Shown one piece after another: positions 45,100 to 59,300 of a stretch of DNA of 64,000 nt. Source of the DNA: Mustela lutreola (taxonomy: Eukaryota; Chordata; Mammalia; Carnivora; Mustelidae); the NCBI RefSeq assembly GCF_030435805.1, contig NC_081308.1, positions 131,484,936-131,548,935 on the forward strand, given 5' to 3'. The translations under genes and the position numbers were made by a program. Under the pieces are notes generated by a model, which was not told the DNA's origin, searched no databases, and saw nothing but the letters and a program-made list of their open reading frames with translations. Every line of letters starts with the position of its first letter. Positions within the stretch are counted from its first letter, which is position 1.

Positions 45100-45720
45100 G
45101 AGTAAAAAGGTAAGGGCGGGCCTGCTTCCCCAACCGTCAGCTTTCCTGCCCCAGCTCCGCTCGGCCAGTCCTGCAAGAGGCGGCCCCTCCCAGAGGCGGG
45201 TGCCGCAGCGACCGGGGAAGTGCTGGGCCCCAAGGGACGCTCGAGCCTGCGGCTTCCCCTCTTCACTCCCCGCCGCGGCCCCCACCTCCGCCCAGGAAAC
45301 CCAACCGCCTGCAAGAGGCCCAGCGTCAACGGGCCGCAAGGGACGTAGGGCACGGAGGGCAGAGGGCGAGCCGGGACCCTGGGGACTGGTCGAGGGCGGA
45401 AGGAGGGCACAAGGCGCCGTGGGAGCCTCCGAGGACTCCCTCCACCCAGTGCTGGGGCGCGGCCGAGGCAGCGCGCATGCGCGCCCCTCCCGGAAAAGCC
45501 CGCCCCGCCGCCGCCAGACCAATCAGAGCCTGGGAAAGAAGGCGGCTGCGGCTGACGAGAAGGGGGAGGGACTGACGCCGGGCGTAGAGGGCGGGGCAAG
45601 GCACCACCTCCCGCCCCCGGAGCGCACCGGCGAATGGGCGGGCTGGCGCAGGCGCAACTTTGCAGCCTCACCCTCTGCTGTCTGAGCTTCCCCGGCAGCC
45701 TGATGGTCACGTGACCGGCG
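45100..45720. promoter_or_regulatory. Orphan CpG-island promoter
   Basis: CpG-dense region between the ARHGAP4 promoter and the NAA10 3' end, with no known gene start assigned to it. It has an NRF1 palindrome GCGCATGCGC (45473-45482), a second NRF1-like GCGCAGGCGCA (45646-45656), a CCAATCAG NF-Y box (45519-45526) and the E-box palindrome GGTCACGTGACC (45705-45716). No TATA box. The motifs are typical of active housekeeping promoters. It could be a distal ARHGAP4 promoter or drive an RNA antisense to NAA10. Confidence 0.6.
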
Positions 45721-45959
45721 CGGGCCAGAGAGAAAACGGAGCCCTGGGCCCGGGAGTTGGCGAATTACTCAGCCTAGCAGGGGAGCCCTGCACCATCTGC
45801 AGCGGCAGGCGCATCAAGTACAGTGACAGCTCTGGAGTGCGAGCTCCGCTGGGAGGTGGGCAACCCAGGCAGAGCCTCCCCAGGGACTAACAGCAGCAAG
45901 TGATCGTGCTGCAGCCAGAGGGCAGGGCAGGAACAAAGGCACGGGAGCAAATCTTAGGG

Positions 45960-46278
45960 CTGTCTTAGAACCATGGGAAACGGAGGGCTTACAGAGATAC
46001 ACCCGTAAATACAGAGCGCAAACTGCTGGTTGCCAGAGGGGAGCAGAATGGGCGACAGGCAACATGGTTGAGGAGGAAGGGGAGATACAGCCTTGCGGTT
46101 ATGGAATGGGCAGGTCAGCACAGGGAAGATGGTCAGTGGTATTGTTAATAGCACTGTGTGGTGACAGATGGCAGCTACGCTTGTGCTGAGCGCTGCATAA
46201 CCCATAGAGATGTTGATCACCATTTTTGTGCACCTGAAATTACTGTAAATTTTTGTCAACTATGCACCAATAAAAAAA
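45960..46278 (+). mobile_element. L1M 3' end
   Basis: CTGGTTGCCAGAGGGGAG, GTGACAGATGGCAGCTACGC, TGCACCTGAAATTACTG and GTCAACTATGCACCAATAAAA match an L1 3'UTR in order, plus strand. Confidence 0.85.
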
Positions 46279-46282
46279 AGAG

Positions 46283-46720
46283 GGCTTATATTCTGCATGA
46301 AATGACATTATGCATTTGTCAAAAAACAGTCCACAACACAGAGGGAAATGTAAACCCTGGACTATAGTTAATAATGTATCGATATTTGGGCACCTGGGCA
46401 TTCAGTTGTTAAGGGCATCTCCCTTTGGCTCAGGTCATGATCCCAGGGTGCTGGGATGGAACCCCACATAGGGCTCCCTGCTCAACGGGAAGCCTGCTTC
46501 CCCCCACCCCGCTTGTGTTCCCTCTCATGTCTCTGTCAAATAAATAAATAAAATCTTTAAAAAAATGTATCCGTATTGGGTCAACAATTTTAACAAATGC
46601 AACATTTCACACAAATGTTAACAGGTGAAAACTGACTGTGGAGGGGGGTACAAGGAAACCACTATCTGCTCAGTTCTGTAACCCTAAAACTGCCCCCAAA
46701 ATAAAATCTATTTCCAAATG
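46283..46720 (+). mobile_element. Second L1M 3' end, split by a SINE
   Basis: ATGCATTTGTCAAAAAAC, GTAAACCCTGGACTATAG, AACAAATGCAACATTTC and CTAAAACTGCCCCCAAAATAAAATC follow an L1M 3'UTR. The SINE at 46387-46566 interrupts it, with AATGTATC duplicated. Confidence 0.8.
46387..46566 (+). repeat. CAN-SINE within the L1 3' end
   Basis: GGGCACCTGGGCATTCAGTTG head, CATGATCCCAGGGTGCTGGG, (AAAT)n AAATC tail. Confidence 0.9.
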
Positions 46721-47245
46721 AAGGCTGAGGTTAGGGAGCAGATTCCATGGTTATTACCGTCATTGAACACAAAAGATCTCCTGACCTCTTAGACGGTGGG
46801 CGCGGGAGGGATCAAGGACAATCCGTTGTCGTCACTGTTGTCAGGGCCTGAGCGACGGGGTAGCTGCTGGGCCATTACCACACAGGACACAACAGATAAA
46901 ACCCAAGCACAGCCGGCTTTTTCGACATCAGTAGCCCAGTGAGGCAGCGGCAAAGCAGGGCTCAGAAGGGGGATGATTTGCTCCCTGGCAGGGACCGGCT
47001 TTCCAGAACTCCGGGGTCTCCCTCCTCTGGGCCCAAAGGTGCCGAAAGCCATCAGACTTGGGAGCCCCACCTCTAAACCCTGACAAAGCTCTTGCCTTCT
47101 ATATGGGCTTAGCAGGACATATGGTGCCAAAAGGCTGAGGCCCGTGTCCGCGGGGACATACAGGGTCTGGAGAGAGGCAGCCGCCCACCGGCCCCACCAA
47201 TGCACACTCTCGCACACACAAACTCCCCAAGGCCGCTGAGTGAAG

Positions 47246-47251
47246 TTTATT
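47246..47251 (-). promoter_or_regulatory. NAA10: NAA10 polyadenylation signal
   Basis: AATAAA on the minus strand, 69 bases after the stop codon; gives a very short 3'UTR. Confidence 0.85.
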
Positions 47252-47319
47252 GTGAAACCTCGTGGGGCGGCGAGGATAGGTCGGGCAGGTCAGGGTGGGG
47301 AGAGGAGCAAGTGCAGGCT

Positions 47320-51449
<4,130 letters not shown>

Positions 51450-51546
51450 AACGGCGACGGGGCACGCGGTTCCCAGCGGGTCGTAAACGCGCAGTCAGCT
51501 GCCGCCGCGCTCCAAAGCGAAGCCGGGGCGGCCGGGCCGGGGCTGG

Positions 51547-51584
51547 GGCCGGGGCCGGGGCTGGAGCTGGGTCTCGGGGATCGC
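51547..51584 (+). repeat. 38-bp direct repeat, copy 2 (NAA10 CpG island)
   Basis: The presumed source copy, about 100-135 bases upstream of the NAA10 ATG. It fits its GC-rich surroundings without a break. Confidence 0.9.
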
Positions 51585-51922
51585 GGGGGCGGTGGCGGAA
51601 GGGGCGGCGCGCGCCTGGCCCGGCCGCCGGCCGGAAGTGCGCGGCGCCGAACCCGCCCTCGCGGCCGCCGGGCCAATGCTTGGGGTGGGGGCCAGTGCGG
51701 GGGTGGGGCCTGCCCGGGAGGCGGGACAGGGCGCGGGGCGAACCAATGGCCGGGCGAGCCCCGGCGCGGGGCGGGTCCGTCACAGGGCTCTTGGGGGTGG
51801 CCCAGCGCGCGGGGCGGGTCCGGGTTCGGTCCGCTCCCGCGGGTCCGCTCGTGCCGGTTGCGCGCCACCCTACTCCCGCGATCACACACACGCACGCACA
51901 CAGGTAGTGCAGCACGCTCGGT

Positions 51923-51928
51923 TTTATT
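51923..51928 (-). promoter_or_regulatory. RENBP: RENBP poly(A) signal overlapping the stop codon
   Basis: Minus strand reads GCG AAA TAA AAC: the stop TAA lies inside AATAAA. Cleavage 10-30 bases on would leave a 3'UTR of about 10-30 nt. No other AATAAA is seen between here and NAA10. Confidence 0.75.
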
Positions 51929-54900
51929 TCGCGCCTTGGCTGGCGGGGGGTACGGCGGGGGGCACGGAGGGAGGGGAGCCAGAGCTGGGACCCGGGAGGC
52001 GGCTCAGCAGGGCACCCAGCATCTCCTCGCACATGGCGAGGCACCTCGGCACATGGAAGCAGCCTGCGGGGAGAGGCAGGACAGCTGTTGAGAGGCCCAG
52101 GGGCAGCCGACTGCCCCAAGCCCCTGCGGGCCCCCGCCCTGTCTGTCCCCCACTCACCTTTGAAAGGACCCCCTTTGATGGTGAGAGCGACCTTCCCCTC
52201 TTGGTTCAAATAGCCGAACCATTCCCCGTACTCAGGATCCCGAAACTGGAATGAGACAGTGACAAGGCCTCTAGGAGTCTCCCAGGTGCCGCAAGGCCAA
52301 GTAAAGGGGCGTTCACCGTTCCCACCGCACCGCTACCGCGGGGTCACAGCCAGGGCTGGCCCCAGGTGATGGGGCTTCAGAATCACCACGTTTTTTTTTT
52401 TTTTTAAGATTTTATTTATTTATCAGAGGGGGGGCGGAGAGCGAGCACAGGCAGACAGAATGGCAGGCAGAGGCAGAGGGAGAAGCAGGCTCCCTGCCGA
52501 GCAAGGGAGCTGGGATCATGACCCGAGCCGAATGCAGCCGCTTAACCAACTGAGCCACCCAGGCGTCCCCAGAATCACCACTTTTAAAAGCAGGACCACT
52601 TCCAGGACAAAGATGAAGGCGGGGGCTTTTCTCTTTTTGCCTGGGAATGGGAGTGGGCAGCTAGACCACCCGCTGGGGAGGGGGCCACAGGCTGAGACTT
52701 GAAACACTACAGAAAGGGATTAAGTAGCACCCTGTTTGGGGACAACGAGAAACATTCTACAGCTTGATAGATGCACAGATGTAGTTACACAGATGCATAC
52801 ATTGCTGTATCTCAGTGACCTGAACACTTGGATAGGCTTTACTGTGTATAAATTGTACTTTAAGAAAATTGATTTAAAAAATTGATTTTAGGGGCGCCTG
52901 GGTGGCTCAGTCATTAAGCGTCTGCCTTTAGCTCAGGTCATGATTCCAGGGTCCTGGGATGGAGCCCCGCATCGAGCTCCCTGCTCAGTGGGGAGTCTGC
53001 TTCTCTGTCTCCCACTCCCCCCCCCCCGCTTGTTCTCTCACTTTCTGTGAAATAAATTAATAAAAATCCTAAAAAAAATAAAGTCTTTTTTAAAAAAGGA
53101 AAAGAAAATTGATTTAAAGGAACGAGGAGAAATCCGGTGGAGTTGCGGACCTTCATGTAACTTTGTAGTTGCTTCCTGGAGGGGTTAGAATCTGCTACAG
53201 ACTCTCTCCCTTTCTCTCCCTCTGCCCCTCCCCCTGGTTGTGCATGGATGCGTGCACACGAATTCTACAATCTTTTTTTTTTTTCTTTAATTTCCCTTCT
53301 TCACCATAGTGATAGTACCTCCTCAGTACTATACTCCTTTAGGGAAAATCTTTTTTTTAAGATTTTATTTATTCACTTGACAGAGAGCGACAGAGGGAAC
53401 ACAAGCAGGGGGAGAGGGAGAAGCAGGATTCCCGCTGAGCAGGGAGCCTGATGCGGGGCTCCATCCCAGGACCCTGGGATCATGACCCGAGCCGAAGGCA
53501 GACGCTTAATCACTGAGCCCCCCAGGCGACCCCAAAATATTTCTTAAAAAATAAAATGTAAGGGTGCCTGGGTGGCTCAGTGGGTTAAAGCCTCTGCCTT
53601 CGGCTCAGGTCATGATCCCAGCATCCTGGGATCGAGCCCTGCATCAGGCTCTCTGCTCAGCAGGGAGCCTGCTTCCTCCTCTTTCTCTGCCTGCTTCTCT
53701 GCCTCCTTGTGATCTCTCTCTGTCAAATAAATAAATGAAATATTTTTAAAAAATAAATAAATATGGGACACCTGGGTGGCTCAGTTGGTTAAGCAGCTGC
53801 CTTCGGCTCAGGTCATGATCCCAGCGTCCTGGGATCAAGTCCCACATCGGGCTACTTGCTCTGCAGGGAGCCTGCTTCTCCCTCTGACTCTGCCTTCCAC
53901 TCTGTCTGCCTGTGCTCACTCTCACTCTCTCTCTCTCTCACAAATAAATAAATAAAATCTTAAATAAATAAATAAATAAAAAATAAAATGTATTCTTGGG
54001 GCACCTGGGTGGCTCAGTCGATTAAGCGTCTGCCTTTGGCTTGGGTCATGATCTCAGGGTCCTGCTCAGCAGGGAGTCTTGCTTCTCCCTCGGCCCTTTC
54101 CCCCACTCCTGATCTCTCTCTCGCATCCGTGCTCTCTCAAATAAATAAATAATCTTTTTAAAAAATCTTTGGGGTGCCTGGGTGGCTCAGTGGGTTAAGC
54201 ATCTGCCTTTGGCTCAGGTCATGATCTCGGGGTCCTGGGATGGAGCCCCGCATCGAGCTCTCTGCTCAGCAGGGAGCCTGCCTCCCCCTCCTCTCTGCCC
54301 ACCTCGCTGCCTACTTGTGATCTGTCAAATGTTTTTAAAAAAGGCATAAAAAAAATCTTTAAATTTCATTTTACGCAGTTTAAACCGGTGGCCTCTAACA
54401 GCCACAGGTCTTCTGATTTCCTGTGTTTAACACGCAGAAGTCAACACTGGATCCCAGTCAGAGGTTAGTGCCAAGAAAGGTATAATTTTCTTCCAAGTTC
54501 TGAAGTGCACAGACCCCAGGAGACCACGTGTAGAACCTCCTGTGCCGGGATGGACCAGTGGAGTGGGTCACAGCTTTAGAAACACGCCGGGAATCCTCAT
54601 CACCAGGTGCACCCCCGGGAGGCACCTAGCACATCACTCTGTTCCTAGTGCTTGGCCTCTGGTGGACCCCTGGCTGCCTTCTGACCTCACAGCTGATTCT
54701 TGCCCTGCCCAAAGCCCCAGGAACCAGTAATGCCTAAATCCCATGAGGCACCTCCTCTGCACTTGCTCCCTCCCACTTGCCCGCCCCCAGTCCCCTGCCC
54801 TTGATGTATTTTCCAAAGCTGTCACTGCCACCTACATGTTTGTATGTTTACTTGTTTATACCCTGCCCCCCAGCATCAGCTCCAGAGGAGGCAGCGGCTG

Positions 54901-57900
54901 CTTCATTGAGTGAATGGAGGGCACCAGGGACCGGACCTCTGGGACCACACCCACTAAGGGGGAGGAGAAGGGGCTGTGAGATCCGTCTCCCCATCCCTGC
55001 CTAGCCTCTTCCCACAGTCCAAGAAAGCCTGGCTGGGGGGCCGCCCTGAGAGGGACAGCTGCCTGTTCTTCCCTCGCCCCCTTGCGGAACCCAAGAGCAC
55101 TATGGACCCAGAAGCCGCACTTACCTGGCGGAAGGTGTACTCAGCCACCTGGTAGAAGAGATGCAGCAAGGCAGGGTCCCCACTGTCACTGTAGCCCATG
55201 AGGAAGGCGATCATGGCTTCGCTGTGTGGCCACCAGAGCTTCATGGCCCACTCCAGCTGAGAGCAGAGCAGTGACCGGTGTCTGCAAGCCCTGTGCCACC
55301 CCTCTCAGCCCAACCTCCCGATCGAGGCCCAGACTCCATCAGGCCCCAGCACTTGGGCCTTCATCACAGGCTGGATGTCCCTGAGGGTCTGAACGGCCCC
55401 TCTGCACGGGACCAGCTTCCTGACTGGGATGCACCCCCTAATAACCCCTTCCCAAGGGCCCGGGTGGGGTGGCCTCCTTTTCTAACCCTGGAACCGAAAT
55501 CCTGTCTGCCTTGTCAGCCTATCTAAAGCCCGCTGGACACCAGCTCCTGCTGATGGCAGGGTTGGTCACCCTCTGCAGATCTCAGTGGGGTCAAAACCCA
55601 AGCAGAGGCGGCGGACATAAGGGTGCAAACCTGCTCCCACTACCGACGCCTGAGAGTTGCCCAGAGCACCTTTCAAAGATGAAGGACACAAGTATCTCAG
55701 AACTGGCATCTTCTGCACTCGCTGACGGAAGGGTGAGGGCCACTGGCAGAGAGGAGTTTCCCACCAGGGTCACACTGGGCGAGGTCATCACCCTGAGACC
55801 CAGGTCCCCGCGCCCCACGAAATGAGTGATGACAGCACCCGTCTCCCAGGGAAGAAAGCCTTGAACAGCCTGGTACCATGTGGCCCTGGGCACATTCCCA
55901 CCTGGGTGGGGCAGAGGCCATCAACATCCTGGAAATAGAAGAGGCCTCCGTGGTCAGGGTCCCAGCCAGAGCGGAAGGGCAGTAGCAGGAACTTGTTGAT
56001 AACGTGGGCTCGGAGCTTGGGGTCACCCTTCCTGACGGCATGACGGAGCAGGAACCAGCCAGCTTCCAGCGCATGGCCTGGTGAGTGCTTTGGGTTAAGA
56101 CCGGCAGTGGACTCCCCCCCCGGCCCCCCAAGGCAGGTGCCTCCTTTCCTCCTCCACTAACTGTGGGAGCTGCTCTGAGCTCTTGCCACAGCTCCTCTCC
56201 TGCAGAAAGCTCGCCCTCCCAGTCTGTCCCAGACTCTGTCTCCTGCTGCTGACACCCCAGCCTGGGAGGCCCGTCCCGGCTTCTCTGCCCCATCCTCAGC
56301 AGCAGCTGGAGCAGGGAGGGCGGAAGCAGCCCCCGGGCACTCCCCACACCTAAGACACAGAACCAGGGACTGAGCAGTCCCTTCCTCCTGCCCCCCCCCC
56401 CCCCGCCAGCTTATTCTACTCCTTACCTGGGTTCTGGTGCCTCCCCAAGCAGCCAGGAAGTTCCTCACCGTCCTCGGACACGTTCTCCAGCACAGCCTGT
56501 CCATCCCTCTGCCCAGGAGGGAGAGAGGAACATGAGAAGGTAAATCTGCCTTCAGCTCCTGCCCATCCAACTGGAAAGGTGCGCCCACTAGCCCTCCCCT
56601 CTGTCATCTGTGATCCTGGGCAGGCCTGGCTCAGAGGGGGCATTTGGGAAGGGGCCCAAGGGCCTGAATGCGTGGGAAGAGTGACACACTGAGCAGTGAC
56701 TGAGTTAAGGCTGGCCGGGCTGCCCACAGAGGCCCGGAAGAACGTGGGTCTGGCTGGGTCTCCTGCTCTTGAACACACCAGAGCTGCCAGCCCCTTCCCT
56801 CCTGCCCTTGGCCCCCCTGGGCTTCCCTGGCCCTCCACCTTTCCCAGGGGTGTGGGCTTCTGGCCCCAAGCCGAGCTCCCCACCCCCACCCCCACCGGGT
56901 CTCCCCGCCTGTAAAGGGGCCACCAAGGCCCAGCTGGGGGTGTGCGTGTGTAGGCTATGGAGGTGCCTCAGGGCCTGGGGAGTGGGGCTCACCCTGACCC
57001 CCGGCTCCCAGGGCCCATCTGGCAGGTGAGGGTCAGCCTCCTGTCCCCTGGGCGTGCCATGCCCCCCAGCCCCCCACCTGGACGTGCCGCAGAATCCTCT
57101 GGACACACCAGTCCCCCAGCTCCGCGTAGTTGCCCGCCAGCTCCTCGTCCGCCTCCCCGAGCTGGTCCACGAGGTTGAGCAGCATCATGGGCACCGCCAT
57201 GGACTCGGAGGCCGGGGCCCCGGGGAGGTGCGGACGGCCCAGCCCCGACGGGTCCTCCCGCACCCAGCACGCGATCTGCTCCATCATCTCCACCGCTTCC
57301 TTCTGGGTGGAGAGAAGGGAGGCGAGGGGAGGCCAGGGCCGAGGCGGCATCCCGTGCGGTCTGACCTGGGCGGGGAGAGCTTCGTCCTCCCGCCGGCTCC
57401 TAGGACCACTTCACCAAGGGCCGACTCTGGGCCCCAGGCCTGGGCTGGGGGTTGGGGGCTGGGGGCCGGTGTAGATCTGTCCCACCCTGCCTCGGGGCGG
57501 GGTGTGTGTGTGTGTGTCTCCCAGTTTGTGGGTGCAGGCCACTCCCGGGCAGTGAGGTCGGGTCTGAGAGCCCAAGGGGCTCCAGGGAGGAGGGAGAGCT
57601 CCCTTTTGGCGGGGGCAGGTGTGGACTGGTCTCTCTGTGCTCTGTGTATGGATTCCAGGGAGGGGGTACCCCTCACAGTACAGCACAGTGAGGGGGCCGC
57701 TGTCAGCAGCTCTGGGCCCATGGGGGCCCAGAAGAAGGACTGCTGTTGGCAACAGACCCCATGTGCACACGGAGCCCAGGGAGGAGGCTTGCACACGAAC
57801 AGGAAGGCATCAGGTGGCCGTAAGGCAGCCTTCTTCCCGCACACCTGGTAACGCGCTTCCCCGGTCACCCGCCACAGCTCGTTCATGGCCATGGTGTAGA

Positions 57901-59086
57901 AACACTCGCTGAAGATGGTCCGCTGCACCTTGACCGGGCGGCCGTCCCGCGTCAGCACAAAGGCACACTTCTTTCCGGGAGGTGCCACTCGGGCATAACG
58001 CAGCAAAAATTCGCCACCTGGTGGTTGGGAAGTTGCCACGCTTGAGCTGAAGTCAGGTTGCCCCCAGGCCCTTCACTGCAGGCCCTTCACCCCCTAGAAC
58101 TGCAGGAAGCTTGGACGCGCCTCTGAGGAGATGGGGACAGGGAGGGTGCACCTGCTTTGGCGGAATCCAGAAGTTCAGGGCTGCGGAATCGCTCAAGTTT
58201 TCGGTACAGGCGACAATACATCCACACCTGCGGGGGGAATGGAGGGAATATGGCCCAAGCGGGGGTTTGCAGGGCTGGGAGGAGAAGTCGTCCTCAGGTG
58301 CCCCTGCCATGGGAGGAGGGGTGTGGAGGTGCCCAGCCTGGTGCGTGCAGATTGCGGACCAGCCAAGCCGACTCCAGCAGCCACCTCTGGGAGCGCTTAC
58401 TGCCGGGGCACATGCCCTACCTGCCTCCCCTGCAGCCAAACATACTTGAGGTCATCGTACACCTTCCCATCTCGACCAAGGCACGTGAAGAAACCCCTGT
58501 GGGATGCACAGTGTTAGCAAAGTGGGGAAGGGGCCTTGCAACCACCGGGTCTGCTGCTCTGCTGGGCTCAGCAGATCTGAGTTAGCTGAGAGTGAGATGG
58601 GGGCTCAGGACAGGCAAAGACCCCCCCCCCCCCCAGGGTACCAGAAGGGCAAGGCGCACCCATGCTCCTGGTCGTGAGAGTGCTCCATCCAGAAAGCCAC
58701 CACGCGGTCCAGTTCCTGCTCCACGCGCTCCTTCCAGGTCTGCATAGCCTCTCGCTCCTTTTCCATGTCCTGGGGGAACCCGGGACTTGGAGACACAGCT
58801 TCCCCACAGGCCTCCCCATTTTCCCAGTTCCCAAGCTCCTCAACAGGCTCTTCTGTGCCCTCAGGTCACCCCACGCTCCAGGGGACCCCAGGGCTACCTG
58901 AGCCGTCTCCCCTGGGCCCCCAGGCTTCAGAACCCAGACCTCAGGGTTCCCCATACCCCTGCGTGGGGCTGTCTGGCTGGGGACCGGCCCCAGAACTGAC
59001 CCCACCGTCCTGGGAATCCTCCAGAATAACACCCTCCCCACTATGGCCCCTCCACTGGCCTGCCACACTTGGAGAGCCCCGCTCAT
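51924..59086 (-). CDS. RENBP: Renin-binding protein / N-acylglucosamine 2-epimerase (11 exons)
   Basis: Interconverts N-acetylglucosamine and N-acetylmannosamine in sialic-acid metabolism; also binds renin. Exons: about 59060-59086 (start exon, uncertain), 58660-58769, 58421-58496, 58152-58227, 57845-58017, 57078-57302, 56427-56508, 55902-56077, 55125-55256, 52158-52245, 51924-52063. Exons 2-11 have clean GT/AG junctions and one frame. An (alpha/alpha)6-barrel family member: [57 protein letters not shown] and GCFHVPRC are all present; the Cys of GCFHVPRC corresponds, from memory, to essential Cys380 of human. The C-terminus is longer and Pro-rich ([13 protein letters not shown]). First codons: MSGALQVWQ would parallel human MSKGLPARQ but needs a GC donor; the well-placed ATG of DMEKERE at 58766 is the alternative and gives about 424 aa. 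Confidence 0.95.
52390..52570 (-). repeat. CAN-SINE in RENBP intron 10
   Basis: Poly(T), AAGATTTTATTTATTTAT, reversed head AACTGAGCCACCCAGGCGTC; AGAATCACCA duplicated on both sides. Confidence 0.92.
52690..52885 (+). mobile_element. L1M 3'UTR fragment in RENBP intron (exons 9-10)
   Basis: ACAGCTTGATAGATGCACAG, TTGCTGTATCTCAGTG and TGTATAAATTGTACTTTAAG resemble an L1M 3' end; plus strand. Confidence 0.6.
52892..53084 (+). repeat. CAN-SINE in RENBP intron
   Basis: GGCGCCTGGGTGGCTCAGTC head with ATTAAGCGTCTGCC (bear/seal-like subfamily). GAAAATTGATTTAAA is repeated on both sides. Confidence 0.92.
53348..53534 (-). repeat. CAN-SINE in RENBP intron, minus strand
   Basis: TTTTAAGATTTTATTTATTC, GA-rich linker, reversed head CACTGAGCCCCCCAGGCGAC. 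Confidence 0.9.
53562..53745 (+). repeat. CAN-SINE in RENBP intron
   Basis: GGGTGCCTGGGTGGCTCAGT head, GGGTTAAAGCCTCTGCCTTCG; first of four consecutive plus-strand copies. Confidence 0.92.
53765..53975 (+). repeat. CAN-SINE in RENBP intron
   Basis: GGGACACCTGGGTGGCTCAG head, GTTAAGCAGCTGCC, (AAATA)n tail. Confidence 0.92.
53998..54165 (+). repeat. CAN-SINE in RENBP intron, internally deleted
   Basis: GGGGCACCTGGGTGGCTCAG head; the block between GGGTCCTG and CTCAGCAGGGAG is missing. Confidence 0.9.
54171..54345 (+). repeat. CAN-SINE in RENBP intron
   Basis: GGGTGCCTGGGTGGCTCAGT head, GGTTAAGCATCTGCC, truncated tail (CTGTCAAATG). Confidence 0.9.
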
Positions 59087-59149
59087 CCTTCCTTCTCCTC
59101 CGGGAAGCCAGACAGAGCTGGCCGCAGTCCCGTGACTGTCATTCAGCTG

Positions 59150-59300
59150 ACCCAGCTGCGCCCCACCCGCCCCCTCCTCGGGGAAGTTCCGGAGTCCGGG
59201 GGCGGGGCTTGGCGGTCGCACAGCTCCGCCCCCGTGCTTCGGCACCGCCCCTAAGCTCCTGGGCCAAGACCCGTGGGCAGAGCAGAGCAGGGTTAGCAGC
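59150..59300 (-). promoter_or_regulatory. RENBP: Probable RENBP promoter region
   Basis: A compact cluster of GC boxes (GGGGGCGGGGC, CCGCCCCC, CCGCCCC) upstream of the minus-strand ATG at 59086, without a TATA box. Only a small local CpG peak, unlike NAA10 or ARHGAP4, which suits tissue-restricted expression. Confidence 0.5.

Noticed and set aside
45660-45890. 76-codon plus-strand frame (MQPHPLLSELPRQPD...) in the orphan CpG island
   Set aside because: Possible small ORF, but no similarity or codon evidence; the promoter itself is the better-supported observation.
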